Assembly (NCBI GenBank): GCA_038501195.1
Contig: JBBPUQ010000005.1
Span: 434,001 to 498,000, forward strand
Length of the DNA stretch: 64,000 nt
Direction: 5' to 3'
Source: Nemania diffusa
Taxonomy: Eukaryota > Ascomycota > Sordariomycetes > Xylariales > Xylariaceae
In this document: positions 39,061-49,430 of the stretch, in pieces
Position numbering within the stretch: position 1 is the first letter of the stretch
How the letters are laid out: each line of letters begins with the position of its first letter
Position numbers and translations under genes: made by a program
The notes under the pieces: generated by a model
Databases searched by the model: none
Seen by the model: only the letters and a program-made list of their open reading frames with translations
What the model was told of the DNA's origin: nothing

Positions 39061-40911
39061 CAACCACCTCAAAACGCTTATATAATCTCTCTTTAACACT
39101 TTTCAATTGCTCTCTTAATTCTTTATCAATTATCTTTTTTTTACATTTATTCCAATCTTTTTTTTTTTTTTTATTTATCGATACTAGCTACGAAGCAAAA
39201 AACTGCTACATACGTAACAATTTGCAACATTAAACTAAAAATACTAGTTTATACAGTTTCAAAAAAGTGAAAAATTTCGCAATTTTATATATAGCATTGT
39301 TTTATTAGCGTTTTTATTAAAAAATAGTTTAATAAAAACTTATAAGTTTTATTTTTATTTTTTAAAACTAAATTAATTATTTAAACAATTAGTTAAACTA
39401 AATTAAATTATATATTAAGTTTTTTTAAATTTAAAACTATAGTTTAACAAATTTTTAATAGTTTAAATTTTTTATAATATTTAAAATTTAGCTAATATAT
39501 TAAATTTTTAACTTAAAACAATTTTGTAAAAACTTTTAAAATTAGTATAATTAATTATAATAAAATTAATAAAGCAATAATAACTAATATTTATTTTTTT
39601 TTTAATCGATTAAAAGTTTTAAAATTAATTAATATTTTTAAAAAATATTACTATAACATTAACAAAATTAAAATTAATTAAAATGTTAGTTTTAATTATT
39701 AAATTATAATTAATAAAATTATTAAAAAAACTTTTAAAAAAAACATTAATTAAAACAAATAAATTACTATTTTTAAATATATTTTAGCTAATAATAAAAT
39801 ATTTTTACTGTTTATAATTTTTAAAAATATTTATATATAAAATTAATAATTTTTTTACTAAAATATAAGTTTATAAAATAATTAATAATTTTATTTAAGT
39901 TTTAAAAAATAAATTAATAATTTTATAACTTTAGTTTAAATTAAAAAAATATTTATTTTATATATAAAAGTTTGTTATAACAACTAATAAATAGTTTTAA
40001 TATATAATAATTACAATTTATATACTAATAATAAATTTTTTTAACTTTATATAGCTAACAAAATATAGCTTGTTTTTTATAAGCTTTATTATAGTTATAT
40101 TATATAAGCTTTAAATGTTAAAATATTTAATTTATTAAAAAAAAAGCTAAAAATATTAATTAAAAAAACTTTTAGCGCTTTTTTAAAAAAAAAGCTTTTA
40201 AAATAAAAAGTTTTAAAAATTTATAAGTTAGTTAAAATAAAAATAATAAATATTAAAGTAATTAAAAATATTTAAAAAATAGCTAAAATTTATTTAAAAA
40301 ATTATTTAAAACTATTATTTTTAAAATATATAATATTAAAAAAAAAAAGTAAATTTAAAACTAAAAAGTTTATTTTTTAAATTTTTAAACAGCTTTAAAC
40401 TTTAAATTTTTTCGAAAAAGTTTGTTTTATAAGCTTTAAAATATTTTTTATAAGTTAAAATTTTCAAAATATTAGTTAAAAACTAAAAATTAAAAACTTT
40501 AAAACAGTTAATTTATTACAAAAATTACTTTTTAAAAAAGCTTTAAAAGTTTTAAATAAACAAACTAATAATATTACTAATTTATAACTAAAAATCGACT
40601 TTTTAAAAACTAAAATTGTTAAACTTACTATTAAATATTATTAAATAGTTAAACTTTTGTTAAGTTTGCAATTTATACAAATAACTAATGTTTAAAAAGC
40701 TAAAAAAAAGCTTAAGTTTAAAGTAGTTTATAAAAACGAAGCAGTCGATTGCAACATTTTTAAAAGGTCTAATATTGAAAAAAAAAGTCAAATTGAAAAC
40801 ATTAGCAAAAAAAAAAATTGTATACAAGTTGAAAACACCAATTAAAACTGTAGATAATTGATTATTGAGTGTTGTAGAAGCTTTAGATTGAAGAGGGTGG
40901 TTTTGGGGCTA

Positions 40912-40953
40912 GGTGGCCCGCGAGGGGGTGGCCCGCGAGGGGGGTGGTTATCT
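40912..40953 (-). repeat. Right terminal inverted repeat
   Basis: Reverse complement of the left end over about 42 bp, with CTCGCGGGCCACC twice. It is followed directly by the second TA and the resumed NACHT reading frame. Confidence 0.85.
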
Positions 40954-41854
40954 TACGCTTTGGAAACGAATAGCAATAAATACGGAAGAGGCCGGCACGA
41001 GTAGGGAGGAAAACTTATGGACTTTACAAATTAGCCCAGTCTTGGATCGGACGACTTTTGGGGGACATTTCTTTGGATATACATTCCTGTCTCTCGCTGT
41101 GGCATGCAATGTTGTCGAATATGTCCGAGCAAAAGCACCTCCATCTTGTCTCGTGGAGGGGCCATACTTAAATATAGAAAATCCCGCCACTACTTCCAAG
41201 CAATGGCCTCTGATTATGGACATAATTTCTATCGGCCTTCCTTTTGTTTTTTGGATCTTAGGTGTTGGAGTATACTATCAGTCAACTATAGAGGATCAGA
41301 GCGAGTCTTCAATTATACCGATGTTGGAATGTTTACTCGCCAAAGGCGCTGACCCAGCGTACAGCGCCTACGTAGGTCATAGCAACACATCACTATTGGT
41401 TGAAATGATCGCAAACATGATGAGAAATCAGGCTGGATCGGTGCCCGAAGCCATACGACTACTTATTGCAGGCGTCAAGATAGATGAAGTCATGTTAGCT
41501 AAAATCCTTCACCGCTTCCGAGAGCGCGCATTTGGAGGCATGATGATCAAGGATTATTATAATCCTTCGGGGTCGCTGCCCTCTCCCCCACGCACAAACT
41601 TCAAGAGGTATCTTCCTCGGAGTGAAAGAATATATCCTCGCTCGTTCAAGAAAATTACGCGGCATCTAAGAATTACACTTGAGAATCTTCGTGACGCAAA
41701 TAAGTCGGCCGATCTAATTGATTATGCGCAAGTAATCAACATGGCACCCGAGTTCTCAATCGCACAGGGGCTCATCTCTTCTCATTTAACCTTGTTGCTC
41801 ACGCTTGGAGCCAAAAAGCAGGACTACATACGAGAACCTGTTGATTTCCCCTGA

Positions 41855-44313
41855 TTTTGATTGAACGGATAACTCCCCGAACCCATCTCTACTCATGAGC
41901 AGGCCACTTTTAAAACCGGCGCTCTGGCGAATCGTATTGTGTCCCCCCTCCCTCTATGTCTATCCCCCCCTACTGCTACAAACACTTTTGCGGCGACCTA
42001 GTTGTTATTCAACCGAGATAATATCGAATTCATAGAGGCATCGCACCCCTTACGATTTCATTGTCTACTAAGGGTATCTCTTGCTGCTTGTATAGGTATA
42101 TAGCTTGCAAGAACAACCAAGTGGATGTCGGCCAGGCCCGCGCCTGAATTCCTGTTGGAGCTTTGGTTTTGGCGTCATGATCTCTCAGGCCCTCTTTACC
42201 CTCATTTTACGTAAGATAAAAGACTAAGGGAGATTGTGTTCTTGGGGTTATGTGATCAGGTTAGCTACTTGGGGTTCTAATGTTTACAAGGTCTACTTGT
42301 CAAGTTGTCGGTGGGTTTTCGCTGTTTTCCTACATATAGCTTTATCTCTCGCTACATTACTACCTAGTTAGCCAATCAAGCCTCTCAATCCTTTTTCCTT
42401 CCTTATGATTTGATGTCTCCAACCCCAATTTGAGTAATTTCCCTGCCTATACTATGAACCTCTATATGATTGTTTAGTCGTGCCCAAAGTCTCCAAATTG
42501 TGGCCTATTAGTATCTAATTGCGAATCGACTACAGATATATATACACATATTATCATTGTTATACTTTAGTTCATAATATTCCTTTCAAGGAGTCGTGAT
42601 CCTTACCAACCTCAAGCCTCAATTCAAACTTTCTCGCCATTTTATATGTAAACGCTGATAATATCGAATTTCCCGGTTTACACCGATGCAATATTAATTT
42701 CCCAAAGGAGGTAGCCTATTAATTCCTACCGCCACCTTCTCGCCCCTTCATTTCCAGACACCTAACTTGCTCAGGCCAAAATACTTAAACGTCCCTTTCC
42801 AGTTATAATTTGCCATTTGTGCTTGCCTTAGTTTTTATATTAAATCAGTAAATCCAACTAGACATATCTACACGTGTAAGTAGCATTTCATAGCTACCGC
42901 ATGTCTTGGTAGAAACTTAGCCTCAGTATATCATCCACCTCCCTATATAATTTTATAACTAATTGTCGCCTTACCTCAGCGGAATATCCTTACAAGATAC
43001 TGCATTAGATAACCTCATGTTGGCTTATTGACTGTACGTATTTTGGGGAATTATGAGGGGGGTTTGTATTTTAGTTTGCTCTAATAACCATTTGCGTCGT
43101 CGGAAATAGGTTTAAACAGGGCTATAAAAATAATAATGAGGACGATACGGGTTTTTTTCGCGTTAATTTACGTAGGAGAGGTTACTTTCAATACAAAATT
43201 CTAAGGAAATTGCTATTTTGACAGTATCCACACCTTATTACGAGGGGATGGAGTGTCTCGACTTGGGTCTTTTGATTAACATTATCGTCGACTCACATTA
43301 GACTATACATGACTAGGTACTCGATCGTATATACTCATTAGTCCTTGTACAATTAATCTGCTAAGAACAAATGCCTAAACTATTTTTCAAGTTGTACAAT
43401 TCAAATATGGAACCAAAGATATCTCTCAACTTTCAACAACAGGGTAAGTCCTACGAACCCCTGATCACGATCTCAAATAATAAACTATGAACAACATCGA
43501 CACATGCGAAAAACCCACCCTTTAAAAGCGGAAATACTGATGAGATATCACGCGACCAGAGGTCCGTATTTGGCTCACCCCTCGAAATCTCAATGCTAGG
43601 GATCCCAGCTGAGAGAAAGTTCACGCCATTCCTGCTGACCCGTTAGCGCGTCACGCTGCCAACAAGCTAAACTCTGTTTAAGAGCTCACCACGCGATGGC
43701 GAAGGCGGCTGCCATAGGACAGCGACCAATGAGCGAAATGCCTTGCCTAAAACTTCCGTAGGAATCTGGCTATTATGCTAGTCAAGTCTTACCTAACACC
43801 GCGGGCAATGGGGTTAAGTGCTGTCAGCCATCTCGGAATACAACGATGATCCCTAGCATCAATCACCAAGCACTCGTTCTCTGGCTTTAGACGTGAAGGG
43901 CCGCAAAATCAATAGATTCGCTAATACTACATATAAAACATTAATGGTATAACGCGCTGTGCGTGATGACATGTCTTTCTAGCGCCTCGTCTCGACTAAG
44001 TTTAGACAGCGGATACATTTGACGTCTAGAGGAAGTTAATGTGCTTCCCTAGTATGCCTGCACCGCTTCCACCTACCCACGCACGTAGCAAACCGCAAGG
44101 TTCTTCCCAGATGGCAAGCGGCATTACCCCAGATTCTCCTCAAAGACCGAGTGCGCATCTTCAATGACCCCAACGACCATCCTTCTCGTCATTCATACTA
44201 CGTAGCCAGCTCCTCGTCTCCTCAACTGCCCCGTCTCAACATCCATCTCGGCTGGGTCTTCATAGCTATTGCGCTGTCGAATTGGCATAGACCCGCGGAA
44301 GCTTAGAGACAAG
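41855..44313. other. Intergenic, NACHT gene to MFS transporter
   Basis: 2.46 kb, moderately A+T rich, with stops in all frames and no ORF of 60 codons or more up to about 44,269. The string GATAATATCGAATT occurs twice (about 42,018 and 42,657), suggesting an old short repeat. No RNA gene recognised. Confidence 0.55.
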
Positions 44314-46531
44314 ATGAAGAAATTCGGCAACATCTATGTAATCGCGGCTACGTCCGTGATTGGTACGTGCCTCAACCTCATTCTCGCCTATTTCCCGCTA
44401 AGCGGTACTTACCGCCGTGAATCGTTAACATCGTGTGTTTGGCTCCAGGCGGCGCCCTTTTCGGCTTCGACATCTCGTCCAGTGAGTACTTTTCAGACCT
44501 GTCTTGTGGTTTGGGTGGATTATAGAGCACAAAGGGCTATAGCTGACTCTCACTATCACAGTGAGCGCTATCATCGCGACGACACCTTATAAGTGCCAGT
44601 ATAATGCCCAAGTAAGTCTTGCTTCTGCAGCTATCTGCAGTGTTACCATGCTAGTCACTTAACCGCCTGTCTAGGGAAACGACCCCCTTACAGGCCAATG
44701 CCGGGGCCCCGACCCCTCGCTCCAAGGCGGTATCACAGCCGCCATGCCCGGCGGCTCCTGGCTCGGCGCCCTCTTATCCGGATGGATATCCGATCGGTTT
44801 GGACGTAAGACAGCGATTCAAGCCGGCGCCGTAATCTGGTAAACTTCGCATTCACTCACGCGGGAATTCCCAAAAAAGCAGCATTATCAACTGACAACGC
44901 CTTTACAGGATCATCGGCTGCATAATCGTCGCCGCATCCGTAGACATCCCCATGCTTATCGTCGGGCGGATCATCAACGGCCTGTCCGTGGGCATCTGCT
45001 CGGCGCAGGTCCCGGTGTACATCTCGGAGCTGTCTCCCCCCTCGAAGCGCGGCCGGCTCATCGGCATGCAGCAGTGGGCCATCACATGGGGTATCGCCGT
45101 CATGTTCTTCATCTGCTACGGGTGCAGCTTCATCCGTGGCCAGGCGACTTTTCGGCTTCCCTGGGCCCTGCAGATGATCCCGGCCGTCTTGCTCTTCGCG
45201 GGCTTGTGCGTCTTGCCTGAGAGCCCGAGGTGGCTGGCGAAGAAGGATCGCTGGGAGGAGACAAAGGAGGTGCTGGTCCTTGTTCATGGGCAAGGCGATC
45301 CCAATACCCCGCTCGTTGCGAACGAGTGGGCTGAGATCCAGGAGGTTGTTCGCCTTGATCGGCATAATGCTGATGTTTCTTGGTTTGAGTTGGTACGGCC
45401 CAAAATGATCAATCGAACTCATATAGGCTTGTTCACCCAGATTTGGAGCCAGCTTACTGGCATGAATGTTATGATGGTTAGTTCCAGCCTACTCATTACC
45501 GTGTATAGGAGATTTTATAAATCTTATGTTTTTCTTTTTTTTCCTTTTACAAATGTCTTTATAAGGAGACACTATCTAATTCGAGCTGAACTAGTATTAT
45601 ATCGCTTACGTATTTACCATGGCTGGACTAGGTGGCAACTTACTACCCAGTGGTATCCAGTTCATCATTAACGTAGCCATGACGGTTCCTGCTTTGATCT
45701 GGCAGGACAGATGGGGTCGACGTCCTACTATGCTGGTTGGCGCTTCGCTTATGTGCTTGTTCATGTCTCTCAACGCCGGGCTGTTTGCCGTCTATTCCCG
45801 GCCTGCAACAGCCAAAGACCATTTCAGCACCGGTGCGATCTCCATGGTGGTTGGAGGACCGCCCGCAAAGGCCATTAGTAAGCGCTACTCGGCGTCATCT
45901 TCTTCTTGTTTTGGTAACTTTTAGAGTCAGGAGGCTCCGGTGTCGGCTACGCAATGTCCTAGAAGTTCCTCAAAACGGTAACAGCTGACACCGAGTGTTA
46001 TAGTTGCGTCAACCTACCTCTTTGTGGCATCGTATGCACCAACTTGGGGGCCGGTTAGTTGGACATATCCTCCTGAGCTTTATCCCCTTCGTGTACGCGG
46101 CAAGGCCGTAGCATTGGCGACGTCGGGGAATTGGGCATTTAATTTTGCGCTTGCGTAAGTTTACTCAACTGTATATGGCCAGCTCTCCTGTTCATTCACG
46201 TTCACGTAGGTTCTTCACGCCGGTTGCGTTCGCGACGATTACTTGGAAGACGTATGTGCTGTTTGCCGTCTTTTGCGCAGCCATGTTCATCCATTGCTTC
46301 TTCCTGTTCCCGGAGACGGCGAACAAGCCCTTAGAGGAGGTCGCGGGTATTTTTGAAGATAGCGGCCCAGGGTCGGTCGAATATATCGGTACCCCGGCAT
46401 GGAAAACACGCAACGATCGCCGCGCTGCCCTGCAGCTCGAGCGTAATGTTGTCGATCCCGAAAAGCGGCCGGTGGATGCACGTAGCAGCGATGAAGCCAA
46501 GCGGAAAGATAAACCGAAGGGATCACCCTAG
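44314..46531 (+). CDS. MFS sugar transporter (SP family, hexose-type)
   Basis: Eight exons: 44314-44362, 44449-44481, 44562-44611, 44675-44838, 44909-45476, 45595-45877, 46004-46154 and 46210-46531, giving 539 residues. The order of sugar-porter motifs is complete: GGALFGFDISS in helix 1, GWISDRFGRKTA in loop 2-3, PVYISELSPPSKRGRL, PESPRWLAKK before the central loop, IWSQLTGMNVMMYY, DRWGRRPTMLVGA in loop 8-9, and PETANKPLEEV after helix 12. It should be a 12-span plasma-membrane monosaccharide/H+ symporter. It looks broken in raw translation because of seven introns, but splicing restores every motif with no stop. Upstream in-frame codons before Met1 lack an ATG. The charged, Lys-rich C-terminal tail is usual for the group. 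Substrate not determinable. Confidence 0.93.
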
Positions 46532-49430
46532 ACTCGGTATGTACGGCACGTATCTGGTTTCCGAGGAAAGCAGAAGATGGTCCCGGCAGGCAAGCACGTC
46601 GACACGAGGAATACTCTAAGTATATAGGTAGTGCTAGAGCGATCTGGATTTCCCGAGCGTGAGGTCTCACACGTCTCACACGTCGTCTCATAGGTACAGT
46701 GTCCCATGTCTTCTTAAGCTGGGGTTCTTGCATGTACCTTCTGGGTACTGGGTATGGGGAGGTAGGCAGGCAGGCACAGAATACCATGAAAGGTTGGCAA
46801 GGTTGGCAAGGTTGGCAGGTAGGTATGAGAATGAGAGGTTGGGGTGGAGTGGGGAATACGGTATAGAGTAGGTATGGGGCCTCGGGATGTGTCTGAAACG
46901 TTTTAAGCTGCTATGGCTTGCTGCAATGCAATTATACCCAATGAATGAATACAGCCCTCTTGCGGTTACCTGTTCACAAACCTGCCAGTGCCCAATCAGG
47001 GGTCACAACCTCGATCCTCTGCTGCTGGCACTGCATTGGCACTGTCACTGATCCATTAAAAGTAGTCTGCAGGTAGGGAACAGAATAGGTATGTATACCT
47101 ACCTGCCTACCTAATAGGTACAGTATAAGAAGGATCATGGAACAAGCCGAATGCATCGTACCATCCGCAGCTCTGCGGTCTACCTGAATGGCCGCCGTGT
47201 ATGCATCCATCTGCGTCTCGGCTATTTATCTCACCTTTGTTTTCTTTTATGTAAGGCAGCGCTGTTGCAGTGTGGTCAAAGCAGGAGGTAGGGTAGGATG
47301 CGATGTTCGTGTGGTTGCTGTGTATAGCATGGTACAGAGTATAGTTGTATTAGCAGTCTCAGGAGGACAGGAAAGATAAAAAAGATTTGAGTTAATCGGG
47401 TCGTCGTGCAGAGATAAGAAGCAGGATGGCAGCAGGATGGACAGCAGGATGCCATCAAGACGGCAGCTGAATGGCAGGACAGCCATGCAGAGCGACTATG
47501 TTGCAGGCAGTTTACTGCGCTGTCGAATGCAGCGAGGGTTCACACGACTGGCCAAACGGAGGAGTCTAGACCATGGCCAGAGCGAGACGGGGCAGCACGG
47601 AGGGAGACAGCCAATCCGCTGCGGCCGGCTGAATAATTTGGAAGACCCCGGTCACCTTGTGCTGGCCAATCATGAGCGACACGGCTTGCACGGCTACGGC
47701 AGCAGAGTGGAGAGCAGCATCGAGGATAGGAGGTGATGGAGGTGGTGGGGAGGGGAGAGGTACGTAGCTGCTTTCCTGAGGTGGGGAAGACGGCACGTCA
47801 TTGGCTGCCCGAGGCCTATAGCCCTAAGGGAAAAGGCTGCCGGTTCTGTCAGTGCCGTTGTTACAGCTGCGAATTGACCAGGGACCAGGCAGGTATGTAT
47901 GTATGTATATGGTAGGTATGCATAAGTTTTAACCTGGGTATATATAGAGAGGTATCTACTCTGTAGGTAAGTAAGTAGATACCCTGGGCAGGAGATGGTA
48001 TAGGAACTCCTTACCTGTCTTAGCAATGCATAACTAAGGTAAGGTTATGCTGTACTGCGTATGCTGTACTGTATGTAAGTCGGTGGTGTAATTTTCAGGT
48101 GTGTACACTACCTAAGCTACCTACTAGGCAAGCTACCTTGGCAGATATGTACGTAGGTAGGTATCTGTATGCGCTGCCTTCTGCTGTCGAAGCGGGGCGG
48201 GCTAGGCTAGGCTGTACTTGCTGACCAATGGACAGGGCTGACATGACCATTATTGCCATTCACAGCCACTTACCCATCCGAGATCGTCTCGCAACCTGGA
48301 CTCAGTTGCCCGAAACCCATTCGCTTAACAAGCAGCAGCCAGCAGTAACTACCTACATACCTCCTCCCCGAATAGCGGGAGCAGCAGCAAGTAACAACAA
48401 TAACAGTAGGTACCAGTGGAGTGTTGCGGTACAGGACAGATGTGCAGCACGGCGCGGCGCAGTGCAGGAGCAAGTTCTAATTCTCTCACACTCACTCACG
48501 CCAGCCTTCTGAAAATACGGGCGCCCTAGCAGCTTACCCAACCTACTCAGTATGCCAAGCTAGAGAAGTGAGAAGGTAGGTAAGAAAGAGGAGGGCAGAT
48601 GAAAATGCAAGAGGTAGGTAGGAGGTAGGTATACTACCTAGGTTAGGTAGGTATGGTAGGTGAGGTACTACTTCCCTACAGCTTGGCCATTTGAAGGGAC
48701 CGAAGCGAAGACCCGAGGGGTCCATCGGCCTCTTTTTACCTGCCTTATTCTGTACCTATCTACTTACCTCCCCATCTCATCAGTGTGCTGTGCACTAAAC
48801 CTCGCCGGGGCAGACAGACAGGCAGGTTCCCCAATTACCAATTACCAAATCAACTGGGTAACCTGAACCTGGTCTACAAGCCAGCTGCCAGCCTAGCGTA
48901 TTCTCTCTACCTGGATAGTCTAGGGAGTCTATCTACCGACCAACCTACCTACCTACCTAGTCTATCTATCTGTCTATCTATCTTCCTATCTCCATCTCCT
49001 GCTATCTAAATAGAACAACAAGAAGAAAACCAGCCAGCCAGCCAGCCAGCCCGGCTTGCCCACTCATTATCAATCCACTCATCCACCCTCGCCTCAGCAT
49101 AGTAATAAAGCGCAAAAAAAAAAGACGCTCGGAATCCAGCCTTGCGAGCAGCCTTTCTTCCCAGCCTGATCTTCCAATTCCATCCCTCTTTTTTTTATTG
49201 CCCTGACCAATTCCCTCCATCCCATCCTACTTACCCTAGCTTAGCCTTGTCCAATTACTACACAGCCTCTAAATGGTCGTGTTGCTGGTTGCTGTTGTGT
49301 TGCCGTGGCATCCCTGCTAGAGTCAATTGCTCCCGAGTCTCATCTCGCGGCCATCTCTTCTTTCTTCTCTTCCGCATCCGCCTCTTTTCTCTCTATACTC
49401 TCCGTATTCTCCTCGCCCTCACCGACCTCG
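46532..49430. other. Microsatellite-rich intergenic region and long leader
   Basis: 2.9 kb without a supported gene. It carries many short tandem arrays: AGGTTGGCA x3 (46,791-46,818), AGCAGGATGG-type x3 (47,419-47,450), GTAT/GTAG runs near 47,891-47,920, TAGG runs with an inverted TACCTAGGTTAGGTA part (48,590-48,660), CCTA then CTAT runs (48,942-48,985), and CCAG x5 (49,029-49,050). From about 49,090 the plus strand becomes C/T rich, as in fungal promoters/5' UTRs. An ATG-less frame open from 49,305 joins the next gene in frame. Confidence 0.6.
48590..48660. repeat. TAGG/CCTA tetranucleotide tract
   Basis: GGTAGGTAGGAGGTAGGTAT followed by ACTACCTAGGTTAGGTAGGT. The same GGTA/TACC tetranucleotide recurs at 17,961, 48,120-48,160 and 48,942, and appears to be a genome-typical intergenic motif. 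Confidence 0.7.

Larger units (their letters stand above)
39018..40953. mobile_element. Fot1/pogo-like (Tc1/mariner) DNA transposon, RIP-destroyed
   Basis: 1,936 bp with 42-43 bp terminal inverted repeats starting AGATAACCACCCCCCTC, flanked by TA on both sides (39,016-39,017 and 40,954-40,955). The two ends differ at only three or four positions, all C/T or G/A. Each end contains two copies of CCYCTCRCGGGCCACC in tandem. Size, TIR length and TA target match the Fot1/Pot2 group of fungal pogo-type elements. Everything between the ends is reduced to A+T and no transposase frame is left, so the family call rests on structure only. The insertion interrupts the NACHT gene between codons about 755 and 756. 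Confidence 0.85.
36700..41854 (+). pseudogene. NACHT/STAND (NLR-like) gene interrupted by a DNA transposon
   Basis: Exon 1 is 36700-37139; a 52-nt intron leads to exon 2, which starts at 37192 and is open to 39017. There a 1,936-bp TA-flanked element is inserted, and the frame resumes at 40956 to the stop at 41854. Counted without the element and one TA, the gene would be 1,054 codons. The N-terminal domain (MAEAIATLNLASSILQVIDF) is the helical signalling type seen on fungal STAND proteins. The NACHT P-loop GKAASGKST is at about 304-312 and Walker B FIDGLDEFEG at about 430-438. A post-NACHT domain (IQYFHRTVKDYIE) follows. The part after the insertion has two hydrophobic spans (FFGYTFLSLAVACNVV; LIMDIISIGLPFVFWILGVG) and an ankyrin-like MLECLLAKGADP stretch. 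As it stands, the left half runs 22 codons into the transposon end and stops at 39,085, so a shorter N-domain-NACHT protein could still be made. Fungal STAND proteins act in non-self recognition and regulated cell death. Confidence 0.85.

Noticed and set aside
44314..46531. MFS transporter as a pseudogene
   Set aside because: Raw frames look broken, but seven GT...AG introns restore all sugar-porter motifs and a 540-codon frame without stops.
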